A DNA stretch of 64,000 bases, from assembly GCF_023155275.1 (NCBI RefSeq), contig NZ_JALMUV010000013.1, positions 62,001 through 126,000 on the forward strand, written 5' to 3'. Below, in pieces: positions 53,043-60,737 of the stretch (positions are counted from its first letter, which is position 1; each line of letters begins with the position of its first letter). The position numbers and the translations under genes were made by a program. The notes below the pieces were generated by a model, which did no database searches, was not told the DNA's origin, and was given only the letters and a program-made list of their open reading frames with translations. The stretch comes from Streptomyces rhizoryzae. Its GTDB lineage: Bacteria; Actinomycetota; Actinomycetes; Streptomycetales; Streptomycetaceae.

Positions 53043-53909
53043 ATGAGCAGGCCGCCCACCCTCACGCTGCCGCCGTGCGCCCGCGCGTACCGGCTCGACA
53101 CCGCACGCGGCGCCTTCGCCGTGCACGACGCCCGCCCCGCCGCCGCGCCGCTGGGCACCGCCCTCCTCGTCCCCGGGTTCACCGGCAGCAAGGAGGACTT
53201 CCTCGCGCTGCTGGCCCCGCTGGCCGCGGCCGGGTTCCGGGCGGTCGCGGTGGACGGCCGCGGCCAGCACGAGACCCCCGGCCCGCGCGACCAACAGGCT
53301 TACGAGCAGCGGGAGTTGGCCCTCGACGTACAGGCTCAGGCGCGGGCCCTGCGGGAGTCCGGCGGCGGGCCGCTGCACCTGCTGGGGCATTCGCTCGGCG
53401 GACTGATCACCCGGGCCGCGGTGCTGTGCGACCCGGCGCCGTTCCGTTCGCTGACCGTGCTCAGCTCCGGCCCGGCGGCCATCGACCCGGCCCAGCAGGC
53501 ACGGGTGCGGATGCTGATCGGCGCACTGGGCACGATGGACATGGCGCGGGTGTGGGAGGCGATGCGGGCACTCGACCCGCCGGAGGCGGCGGACCCGGAC
53601 GTACCGCGGGAGATCGCCGCGTTCCTGCGGCGGCGCTGGCTGAACACCGTCCCCGAGCAGCTGATCGCCACCGGCCGGCAGATGCTCGCCGAGCCCGACC
53701 GGGTCGCGGAGCTGGCCCGCGCCGGGCTGCCGGTCCACGTCGTCTCGGGCACCGTGGACTACGCCTGGCCGGTGCCGCTGATGGACGACATGGCCCGCCG
53801 GCTCGCCGCCCGCCGCACCGTCATCGAGGGCGCCGAGCACTCACCGAACGCGGAACGGCCGCAGAAGACCGCGGAGGCGCTGGCGGGTTTCTGGAGCGAG
53901 TTCGGCTGA
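53043..53909 (+). CDS. Alpha/beta hydrolase
   Basis: The 288-residue protein starts at ATG 53043, 6 nt after TAGCCT (53031-53036), so its mRNA is probably leaderless. It has the oxyanion region VPGFTGSKEDF, DGRGQHETPG, the nucleophile elbow GHSLGGL, an Asp in VVSGTVDYAW and the His in EGAEHSPNAE. The substrate is unknown. The last 13 codons and stop are duplicated 48 bp downstream. Confidence 0.87.
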   Translation: MSRPPTLTLPPCARAYRLDTARGAFAVHDARPAAAPLGTALLVPGFTGSKEDFLALLAPLAAAGFRAVAVDGRGQHETPGPRDQQAYEQRELALDVQAQARALRESGGGPLHLLGHSLGGLITRAAVLCDPAPFRSLTVLSSGPAAIDPAQQARVRMLIGALGTMDMARVWEAMRALDPPEAADPDVPREIAAFLRRRWLNTVPEQLIATGRQMLAEPDRVAELARAGLPVHVVSGTVDYAWPVPLMDDMARRLAARRTVIEGAEHSPNAERPQKTAEALAGFWSEFG

Positions 53910-53962
53910 CGGAGGCGCCCCAGGGCGCTGGCGGGTTTCTGGAGCGAGTTCGGCTGACGGAG
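53876..53962. repeat. 48-bp tandem duplication of a gene 3' end
   Basis: A 39-bp sequence that ends the hydrolase gene, including its stop codon, is present at 53876-53914 and again at 53924-53962, identical in both, with a period of 48 bp. Confidence 0.9.
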
Positions 53963-54013
53963 CGCCTCGGGCGCCGGGCAGGGCCGGGCCTCCCCGCCCG
54001 GCCGCCGGCGGGC

Positions 54014-54940
54014 CTAGAACCGCCCCTGTACGTGGTCCCAGAAGCCGTCGCGGAGCACCCGGCGGAGGTCGGCGTGGCCGCGCAGCGAGTGGTGGAGCAG
54101 GGCCTCGGCGGCGGTGAGGAGTTCCTGGTCGACGGTCCCGGGCAGGTACGGGTGGCCGGGCAGCAGGTCCGCCACCCAGGCCGGGCCGCGCTCCGCCAGC
54201 CACTGGGCGGCGACCCGGGCGCCGACGAACCGCACCTCCTCGCGGCTGGGCACCGGCCCCTCCCCGGCCCCCGCTTCGAGGCCCTCGCCGCCCGTCCGGC
54301 GGGTGACATAGGGCTTGCAGAAGTCCAGGTCGAAGGTGCGCGCGCTGTCGACCTCCCACATCAGCGGCTCGGCCTGGTTGCGGCCGCCGGGAGCCTCGAT
54401 GCCCCACAGGTGGACCCGCGCGCCGTAGCCCTGGGCCGCCTCGACCGCGGAGACCAGGTCCTCGTCGCCGCCGATCAGCACCGCGTCGGTGATCGCGCGG
54501 TGCCGGGCCAGTGACTCCAGGTCGGTGCGGATCAGCGAGTCGACGCCCTTCTGCTGGTTGTGGGCGTTGAGGTTGCCGAGCCGGACCTTGACGTCGGGGA
54601 GTTCGGCGATCCGCTGCTGTTCCTGGGTGTGGATCCGGCGGCGGGCGCCGTCGTACCAGTAGACCCGCAGCAGCCGGCTGTCCGGGAAGATCGTGCGGGC
54701 CTTGTCGATGAACGCCTCGATGATCCCCTCGGCGTCCAGCTCGAACGTCCTGCGGTCCTCCGTGCCGGCGACCAGCCGCCCGGTCGCCGCGTAGACGTAG
54801 CCGGCGTCGACGAAGACCGCGTGGGTGGAGGGGGTGGTGGCGACCTCGGCGAGCACCCTGGTGAGCAGCTCGTTGGTGCGCGCGATACCGGCGGCGAGCG
54901 CCGCGAGGTCGGTGGGGCCGGTGGGCCGGAGGTCGTTCAT
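54014..54940 (-). CDS. NYN-domain (PIN-like) protein
   Basis: The 308-residue product (ATG 54940; ATG 54952 also possible) has NYN motifs: HAVFVDAGYVYAATGRL (first Asp), GVDSLIRTDLESLAR and the acidic motif VLIGGDEDLVSAVEAAQGYG, matching putative RNases of the NYN/LabA type. The C-terminal 100 residues form a separate helical region (WLAERGPAWVADLLPGHPYL). Role is inferred as RNA cleavage or RNA quality control. It is divergent from the 50-residue protein gene. Confidence 0.87.
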   Translation of the reverse strand: MNDLRPTGPTDLAALAAGIARTNELLTRVLAEVATTPSTHAVFVDAGYVYAATGRLVAGTEDRRTFELDAEGIIEAFIDKARTIFPDSRLLRVYWYDGARRRIHTQEQQRIAELPDVKVRLGNLNAHNQQKGVDSLIRTDLESLARHRAITDAVLIGGDEDLVSAVEAAQGYGARVHLWGIEAPGGRNQAEPLMWEVDSARTFDLDFCKPYVTRRTGGEGLEAGAGEGPVPSREEVRFVGARVAAQWLAERGPAWVADLLPGHPYLPGTVDQELLTAAEALLHHSLRGHADLRRVLRDGFWDHVQGRF

Positions 54941-55023
54941 TTCGGGACCCATTGTCCGTGCGGGCGCTCGGCGGGCACAACCACGGCGGTCGCCGCACAC
55001 CCATGGCGGCCCCCGCACACCCA

Positions 55024-55079
55024 TTCCTTAGCCCATGAAAAATTTTCCTTAGCGTAGGGAATCATTTCAGCTGTATGCT
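55024..55079 (+). promoter_or_regulatory. AT-rich control region with spaced direct repeats
   Basis: The 9-mer TTCCTTAGC occurs at 55024-55032 and 55045-55053, exactly 21 bp apart (two helical turns), around the near-palindrome GAAAAATTTTC (55037-55047). A TATGCT hexamer follows at 55074-55079. This AT island is unusual in such GC-rich DNA and lies upstream of both divergent genes. Confidence 0.4.
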
Positions 55080-55171
55080 CGTTGTACCCATACGGAACGC
55101 CTGGCAACGAAGCCGGGCACGTCCTGTCATTCAGTTCTCCGCAGGAGGATCAGACGAAGGGAGAAGCCCGT

Positions 55172-55324
55172 ATGCGCTTCGAGATCATGCGCCTGGACGA
55201 TGCCGACGGCGCCGCCGTGGACAGCACCGTCGTGGACGCCGCCTCCGTCAACCAGATCGTGCAGCAGGCCGCCGCCATAGGGCAGCGGATCTACATCCGC
55301 CCGGCCGACACCGCCGCCCGCTGA
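55172..55324 (+). CDS. Conserved 50-residue protein
   Basis: The protein starts at ATG 55172 (SD AAGGGAG) and reads MRFEIMRLDDADGAAVDSTV, VVDAASVNQIVQQAAAIGQR, ending IYIRPADTAAR. From memory it is well conserved in streptomycetes, with no known function. It is divergent from the NYN gene and followed by a strong terminator. Confidence 0.8.
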   Translation: MRFEIMRLDDADGAAVDSTVVDAASVNQIVQQAAAIGQRIYIRPADTAAR

Positions 55325-55427
55325 CCGCCACCCCTCACCGCCACCCGGCGTCGAGGCACCCATGGCGTAGCGACACACGTACCGCGTACCCGCGCCCGTC
55401 CCGATGACGCGCCGCCGATGCGCGAAA

Positions 55428-55458
55428 CGCCCCCGTACGGAAGTTCCGTACGGGGGCG
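55428..55458. terminator. Bidirectional terminator, 15-bp perfect stem
   Basis: A perfect inverted repeat (55428-55442 with 55444-55458, cgcccccgtacggaa) has a 1-nt centre and lies between the small protein gene and the convergent marC-type gene. Confidence 0.75.
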
Positions 55459-55477
55459 CCGTCGTCCTCCGGGCCGG

Positions 55478-56083
55478 TCAGGAGCCCTGGATGACCTGGG
55501 TGACGCCGTTGATGATCTGCTGCACCGCGAGCGCGGAGAGCATCATGCCGGCCAGCCGGGTCACCAGGACCACCCCGCCGTCCTTGATCACCCGGATGAT
55601 CACCAGCGAGAACCGCATCGCCAGGTAGAGCACCACGTGGATCGCCGCGATCGCCACCCAGACCGCGATCCGGGAGGCGGTGTCCTGCGCGTGCTGGACC
55701 GCGAGGATCACCGAGACGATCGCGCCCGGCCCGGCCAGCAGCGGCATGCCCAGCGGCACCAGCGCCACGTTGACGTCCTTGGTCTGGGTCGGCTCCTCGG
55801 ACTTGCCGGTCAGCAGGTCCAGCGCGACCAGCAGGAGCAGCAGACCGCCGGCGATCATCAGCGCGGGCGTGGAGATGTGCAGCCGCCCCAGGATCTGCTT
55901 GCCGAAGAGGCCGAAGACGGCGATCACGCCGAACGCGACGGCGGCCGCCTGCCAGGCCATCCGGCGCTGCACCTTGGCCGGGCGGCCGGCGGTGAGGGCC
56001 AGGAAGATCGGCGTGATGCCCGGGGGGTCCATGATGACAAAAAGCGTGACAAAGAGGGTGCTGAAAACGGCGACGTCGAACAC
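55478..56083 (-). CDS. MarC-family (UPF0056) membrane protein
   Basis: The 201-residue protein starts at GTG 56083 (AAGG upstream) and has six hydrophobic segments with the MarC motif FVIMDPPGITPIFLALT near residue 18 and GPGAIVSVILAV later. Family function is unknown; it is not the multiple-antibiotic-resistance determinant. The upstream 261 bp (56084-56344) hold a polypurine run on the plus strand at about 56112-56160 and no other gene. Confidence 0.9.
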   Translation of the reverse strand: MFDVAVFSTLFVTLFVIMDPPGITPIFLALTAGRPAKVQRRMAWQAAAVAFGVIAVFGLFGKQILGRLHISTPALMIAGGLLLLLVALDLLTGKSEEPTQTKDVNVALVPLGMPLLAGPGAIVSVILAVQHAQDTASRIAVWVAIAAIHVVLYLAMRFSLVIIRVIKDGGVVLVTRLAGMMLSALAVQQIINGVTQVIQGS

Positions 56084-56344
56084 GGTGCTGGCCTTGCGGT
56101 GGTACGGACGAACGGAAGGAAGAGGAAAAGCAGAAGGGGGAGCGGAAGGGGAAGCGGAAGCCGGGACGGAGGGATCCGGAACCCGGTCCGCCGGCGGAAC
56201 GGGGCGCGCGCGACCGGCCGGGCCGGCGGCCCCGCACGGCCCGCGGCAGCCCCGGGGAACGGGGTGCGCGGAGCGGGGCCGCGGGCGCCCCGGGTCAGGG
56301 GAGCGCGCGGTACGGCGGCCGGCCGGGCGGCCGGGGCCGGCGGA

Positions 56345-57196
56345 TCAGCCGCCCGCGCCGGGGACGGGGAAGGCGCCGGTGGCCCGGCGGGTGATCTCGC
56401 CGTAGATCTCGGGGTCGGTGGTGCAGTCACCGAGGCCGCAGGACTTGCGGCTGCCGTGGTAGTCGCTGGAGCCGGTGGTCAGCAGCCCCAGTTCGGCGGC
56501 CAGCCCGCGCAGCCGGGCCCGGGTCGCCGGGTCGTGGTCCATGTGGTCGACCTCGACGCCGTCCAGACCGGCGGCGGCCAGTTCGGCGATCGCGCTCTCC
56601 GGGACGCACCGCCCGCGCTTGAGGGCGAGCGGGTGCGCGAAGACCGCGACCCCGCCGGCCCCCTTGATCAGCCGGAGCGCGTCGAACGGGTCCAGCTCGT
56701 GCTTCTCCACGTAGGCCGGGCCGTCGTTGGCCAGCCAGTGGGTGAACGCGTCCGACACCGAGCCGACGACGCCCAGTTCGACCAGGGCGGTGGCGAGGTG
56801 CGGGCGGCCCACGGCGCCGTCGCCGGCGATCCGCGCCACCTGCTCCCAGGTGACCGGGATGCCCAGGTCGCGCAGCTTGCCGACCATGGCGCGGGCGCGC
56901 GGGACCCGGTCGTCGCGGAGCAGTGCCCGCTCCCGGGCCAGCTCGGGCTCGCCGGGGTCGAAGAGGTAGGCGAGCATGTGCAGGCTGACGCCGTTCAGGC
57001 GGCAGGACAGCTCGGCGCCGGTGACCAGGGTCAGGCCCCCGGGCAGTGCGGCGCGCGCCTCGGCGTGGCCGCCGACGGTGTCGTGGTCGGTCAGCGCGAC
57101 GACGTCCAGACCGGCGGCCGCGGCGTTGCGCACCAGCTCGGCGGGGGTGTCCGTGCCGTCGGAAGCCGTGGAGTGGGTGTGCAGGTCGATACGCAC
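56345..57196 (-). CDS. PHP-domain phosphoesterase
   Basis: The start is GTG 57196 with GGAG upstream; 283 residues. PHP metal motifs are intact: RIDLHTHSTASDG, VALTDHDTVGG, TGAELSCR, the His in GVAVFAHPLAL and SSDYHGS. The family (YciV/RnaM-like, RNase AM) hydrolyses phosphoester bonds, including 3',5'-bisphosphates and 5' RNA ends. The exact substrate is inferred only at family level. The 184-bp region upstream (57197-57380) separates it from the DUF6758-like gene. Confidence 0.92.
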   Translation of the reverse strand: MRIDLHTHSTASDGTDTPAELVRNAAAAGLDVVALTDHDTVGGHAEARAALPGGLTLVTGAELSCRLNGVSLHMLAYLFDPGEPELARERALLRDDRVPRARAMVGKLRDLGIPVTWEQVARIAGDGAVGRPHLATALVELGVVGSVSDAFTHWLANDGPAYVEKHELDPFDALRLIKGAGGVAVFAHPLALKRGRCVPESAIAELAAAGLDGVEVDHMDHDPATRARLRGLAAELGLLTTGSSDYHGSRKSCGLGDCTTDPEIYGEITRRATGAFPVPGAGG

Positions 57197-57380
57197 GGCA
57201 CGGACTCCAGACTGCTGCGGGACGGTTGCGGCGGCGGGCCCGGGACGGGCGCCGCCCCGCGGCGGCCGTAAGGACTGCTCGGCACTACCACGGACTACTG
57301 AAGGATACCGGGCGCCCGGAGGTGCCCGCGCCGCCCACCGGCCGGGCACCGGCCCGGAATTCGATGGCGACGCCCGGCCG

Positions 57381-58019
57381 TCAGCTCAGAATCCTCGGCG
57401 ACAGCGCCCCGCAGGGCAGCAGATCCACTTCGGCGCCGGCTTCCCGCAGATCCGTCAGCACCAGTTCGTCGTACATCATCAGGCCGGACTGCTCGGGCCA
57501 GGCGATCGCCCAGAGCCACAGCCCGCGGGCCTCGCCGGCGAACACCGCGCGGTCCGAGGGCGCATCCTGGACCTGCCACAGCGGGGTCGGGCGGCCGGCC
57601 GCGAGCACCTTGGCGTGGGGTGCGGCGCCCAGGCGCAGGTGGGGGCCGGGGTCGGGGCCGTCGATCCCGGCGTAGCGGGCGCCGAGGCCGACACCCAGCT
57701 CCTCGGCGATCAGCAGCAGCTCCCCGGGGCCGCCGAGCGGGCCGGGGCCCGAGCAGGCGACCGCGGTCGCACGGCCGCCGCTGCGGTCGTCACCGGCGCA
57801 GGCGACCCCGGTGAAGAGCCAGCCGACCGGCAGCGGCCAGGGCATCCACACCGGCACCTGGGCCCGGTGCACGACGACGCCGAGCGCCTCGACGCTCGGC
57901 GGGACCACCGGCTGGAGCGGGTGCACGGTGCCGTGCGCGGCGCACTGCCAGGAGTCGGAAAAGAGACCGGGCGCCCGCACCCGGCCTCCGCACTTCGGGC
58001 AACTGGGTTCGCCCCTCAT
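57381..58019 (-). CDS. DUF6758-like protein with N-terminal zinc ribbon
   Basis: The start is ATG 58019 (TTG 58028 is possible, close to GGAGG). The 212-residue product has CPKCGGRVRAPGLFSDSWQC near the N-terminus (CxxC and one more Cys) and a conserved block with VPVWMPWPLPVGWLFTGV. It matches streptomycete DUF6758 proteins as far as I recall. The function is unknown. It is divergent from the MFS gene. Confidence 0.8.
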   Translation of the reverse strand: MRGEPSCPKCGGRVRAPGLFSDSWQCAAHGTVHPLQPVVPPSVEALGVVVHRAQVPVWMPWPLPVGWLFTGVACAGDDRSGGRATAVACSGPGPLGGPGELLLIAEELGVGLGARYAGIDGPDPGPHLRLGAAPHAKVLAAGRPTPLWQVQDAPSDRAVFAGEARGLWLWAIAWPEQSGLMMYDELVLTDLREAGAEVDLLPCGALSPRILS

Positions 58020-58159
58020 AAGGACCAACGGTCCTCCAGGGCTGCCGTCCCGTCAAGGACGATCACCCGACCGGTGTGCCCCTTTTCCCGTACCGGGCCG
58101 CACAGATGGCCGGTTTTCGCGGCACCCGGGAGCCCCCCTCCGGGGCGGCTAGTTGCCCC

Positions 58160-58189
58160 TTGCACCATTTAGCGTCCCTAACTTATTAT
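58160..58189 (+). promoter_or_regulatory. Promoter of the MFS transporter gene
   Basis: TTGCAC (58160-58165), an 18-nt spacer and TATTAT (58184-58189) form the best -35/-10 pair in this part of the window. ATG 58263 is 74 nt downstream of the -10 box. Confidence 0.6.
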
Positions 58190-58262
58190 GTGTAAACGTC
58201 AACGATTTTCCGCGTTCATGCGGCGGGCATCCCGCACGCGGACAGGAAGGGGAAACACCGGC

Positions 58263-59579
58263 ATGCGCAGCAGCGGCCACGGTGGTGGCACCCACGATCC
58301 GTTCGACGGTTCCCCGGGGGCGGGCGGATCGCTCCTCCGGCAGCCGAGGGCGGTCTGGGCCACCGCGGGCGCCTCGGTCGTCGCCTTCATGGGCATCGGC
58401 CTGGTCGACCCGATCCTCCCCTCGATCGCCAAGGGCCTGAACGCCTCCAGCAGCCAGGTCTCGCTCCTGTTCACCTCGTACTTCCTGATCACCGCGGTGG
58501 CGATGCTGGTCACCGGCTTCGTCTCCAGCCGGATCGGCAGCCGCAAGACGCTGCTGGCCGGACTGGCCCTGGTGGTGGTCTTCGCGGCACTGTCCGGCAC
58601 CTCGTCCTCGGTCGGCGAACTGGTCGGCTTCCGGGCCGGCTGGGGACTGGGCAACGCGCTCTTCGTCTCCACCGCGCTGGCGGTCATCGTGGGCGCGGCG
58701 AATCCCACAGGGGCATCGCGCAGCGATTCCACTCGGGGCGGTGGCGGGCGACGGGCGGGCAGCGCCGCGGCGATCCTGCTCTACGAGTCCGCGCTCGGGC
58801 TCGGCATGGCCTGCGGGCCGCTGCTGGGCGCCGTGCTCGGCGACATGGAGTGGCGCTACCCCTTCTTCGGCACCGCGGTCCTGATGGCCGTCGGCTTCCT
58901 CGCCATCACCGCCCTCCTCAAGGAGCAGCCCCGGCCGGCCCGCAAGACCTCGCTGCTCGACCCGGTGAGGGCGCTCGGCCACGGTGGGCTGGCCTCGGCC
59001 GCGATCGCCGCCTTCTTCTACAACTACGCGTTCTTCACGGTGCTGGCGTTCACCCCGTTCGTGCTGAACATGTCCCCGTATGCGTCGGGCGGGGTGTTCT
59101 TCGCCTGGGGTGTGCTGCTGGCGGTCTTCTCGGTGATCCTGGCGCCGCGACTCCAGGAGCGGTTCGGGTCGCTGCGGGTGCTGGGCGGCTCGCTGCTGCT
59201 GCTCGCCGCGGACCTGGTCGTCCTCGGCTACGGCGACCACACCACCGCGGTGGTGTGCACCGTCCTCTCCGGTGCCTTCATCGGCCTGAACAACACCGTC
59301 TTCACCGAGCTGGCCCTCGGGGTCTCGGACGCCCCGCGGCCGGTGGCCAGCGCCGGCTACAACTTCGTGCGGTGGTTCGCGGCGGCGGCCGCGCCGTTCC
59401 TGGCCCCGAAGATCGCCGAGTGGACCGACCTGCATCTGCCGTTCGTGATCGCGGCGGCGGCCGCGGCGGTCGGCGCGGGCATCGTCGCGGTCCGCCGGCG
59501 GGCGCTGACCCTGCGCGCCGAGGAGCTGGAACCGCGGCATGCGACACAGGACGGCGTCGGGGTCTTCGCCGAGCGGTGA
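58263..59579 (+). CDS. MFS transporter
   Basis: The 438-residue protein starts at ATG 58263 (SD AGGAAGGGG); an in-frame ATG at 58188 is less likely. It has 12 predicted membrane segments with the MFS loop motif GFVSSRIGSRKTLLAG. The region KGLNASSSQVSLLFTSYFLI and the second half (YNYAFFTVLAFTPFVLNMSP) fit the DHA1-type exporters. An insert of about 17 residues (NPTGASRSDSTRGGGGRRAG) interrupts an otherwise conserved loop. Substrate is unknown. A good promoter lies upstream. Confidence 0.9.
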   Translation: MRSSGHGGGTHDPFDGSPGAGGSLLRQPRAVWATAGASVVAFMGIGLVDPILPSIAKGLNASSSQVSLLFTSYFLITAVAMLVTGFVSSRIGSRKTLLAGLALVVVFAALSGTSSSVGELVGFRAGWGLGNALFVSTALAVIVGAANPTGASRSDSTRGGGGRRAGSAAAILLYESALGLGMACGPLLGAVLGDMEWRYPFFGTAVLMAVGFLAITALLKEQPRPARKTSLLDPVRALGHGGLASAAIAAFFYNYAFFTVLAFTPFVLNMSPYASGGVFFAWGVLLAVFSVILAPRLQERFGSLRVLGGSLLLLAADLVVLGYGDHTTAVVCTVLSGAFIGLNNTVFTELALGVSDAPRPVASAGYNFVRWFAAAAAPFLAPKIAEWTDLHLPFVIAAAAAAVGAGIVAVRRRALTLRAEELEPRHATQDGVGVFAER

Positions 59580-59591
59580 GCCGGAGCCGTA

Positions 59592-59635
59592 CGCCGGCGC
59601 CCCGTCCGCGGCCGTCCGCGGGCGGGGCGCCGGCG
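59592..59635. terminator. Bidirectional terminator between MFS and SUFU genes
   Basis: A 19-nt arm pair (59592-59610 with 59617-59635) with a single G-T wobble and a 6-nt loop lies between the convergent genes. Confidence 0.75.
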
Positions 59636-59636
59636 G

Positions 59637-60221
59637 TCAGTCCAGCGCCACCCCGGCGCGCAGCGGATCGCGCAGATCGGTGCCGCGCTCCAGCCAGCGC
59701 GACTGGAGCGCCTCGGCTCCGTGCACCCGCTTCCAGGCGGCCTCGTTCGGCGTCATCGGCAGCAGCGGCAGGAACGCCACCGGGTCCAGCGGGTCGTCCA
59801 GTTCCAGGTCCGCCACCAGGCCGCCGGACGCGCCGACCAGCACGGAGGTGAACGGCGCCCCCGGCCACAGGGGTTCACCCACGTCCAGCGACGCCCCGGG
59901 CGCCACGACCACGCCCTCGACCTGTGGGGAGGCGGCGAGCACGGCGAGCGTCCTGAGCACCTTGTCGGTGTCCGCGCGGCCGCCCCGTACGGAGAGCAGG
60001 AGTTCGGCGCGCGGGCCGCGCAGCGGGTCGGCGAGGACCGCGGTGGGGTCGGTCATCGGCCGGGCGGACATCCCGAGCGTGGCGTAGCGCACCACGTCGC
60101 CGTCGATGAAGCGCAGCACCTCGATGCGGTCGGTGCCGAGGAAGGTGACGGCGGCACGCGCGTCCGCTTCGCCCAGTGCCGTCCGCAACCGGGCCTCGAC
60201 CAGCTCAAGAACGTCAGACAT
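59637..60221 (-). CDS. Suppressor-of-fused (SUFU)-domain protein
   Basis: The 194-residue protein starts at ATG 60221, 6 nt after the -10-like TATGCT (60228-60233, minus strand), so probably leaderless. The sequence matches bacterial SUFU-domain proteins (RYATLGMSARPM, RAELLLSVRG, FLPLLPMTPNEAAWKRVHG). Bacterial SUFU proteins are often linked to immunity or toxin contexts, but no toxin gene is nearby here. The role is unknown. Confidence 0.85.
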   Translation of the reverse strand: MSDVLELVEARLRTALGEADARAAVTFLGTDRIEVLRFIDGDVVRYATLGMSARPMTDPTAVLADPLRGPRAELLLSVRGGRADTDKVLRTLAVLAASPQVEGVVVAPGASLDVGEPLWPGAPFTSVLVGASGGLVADLELDDPLDPVAFLPLLPMTPNEAAWKRVHGAEALQSRWLERGTDLRDPLRAGVALD

Positions 60222-60737
60222 ACGGTGAGCATAGGGCCGGTGCCCGCACCGGCCCCTTGTCCGGTCCCCCGGCTGCGACCAGGTACGCCGCGACGCCGCG
60301 GCACGGGCTTCGTATGGAACGGGCAAAGGGCGGCCCAGGTGCTTTCGGTGACTGGTAGCCTTGCCGTCTGGTCAGGGAATGACGTCGTCCCCCAGCGGGG
60401 ACCGGCCGGAGGAGGTGGGGCTGCGGTGGATCCGAGTCGACCGTGCAGTACCGACAGTTCTCCCGTCATCCCGCCCGTGCGGCGAACCTTCTGATCCGAG
60501 AGCTTCCGTACCCCGCCGCGCAGCGGTGAAACACCGGAAGTTCTTTCGCTCCGGACGCAGATGACGGAAGAGCGCCTCCGACTCTTACTTCCGTGATGCC
60601 AGCGAACTGCCGTCAGCAGCACCGCACCGAGCGCCGCCCGCTTTGCGGACGTACGGCCTCTTGCCGCCACGTACGTCCTCGTTCCGGGCCGCGTTGCGCC
60701 GCGCCCGCCGCTGACGGCCGGCCTGAAGGAGCCAGCC
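60222..60737 (+). promoter_or_regulatory. Long leader region of corA with candidate leader ORF
   Basis: This 516-bp gap has no full-size gene. An extended -10 box TGGTAGCCT lies at 60353-60361. A strong SD (GGAGGAGG, 60408-60415) precedes GTG 60426, opening a 22-codon ORF (60426-60494) that reads VDPSRPCSTDSSPVIPPVRR then TF. Downstream the arms ACGGAAG and CTTCCGT can pair around 60565-60600. Together this looks like a roughly 370-nt regulated leader of corA. Confidence 0.4.

Noticed and set aside
56112..56160. Polypurine tract upstream of the MarC-type gene as a functional element
   Set aside because: It is imperfect and no structure, gene or repeat copy supports a role; it is mentioned only under the MarC entry.
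60222..60737. Mg2+ riboswitch (M-box) upstream of corA
   Set aside because: I could not find the conserved M-box core by eye; only a leader ORF and simple hairpin arms are supported.
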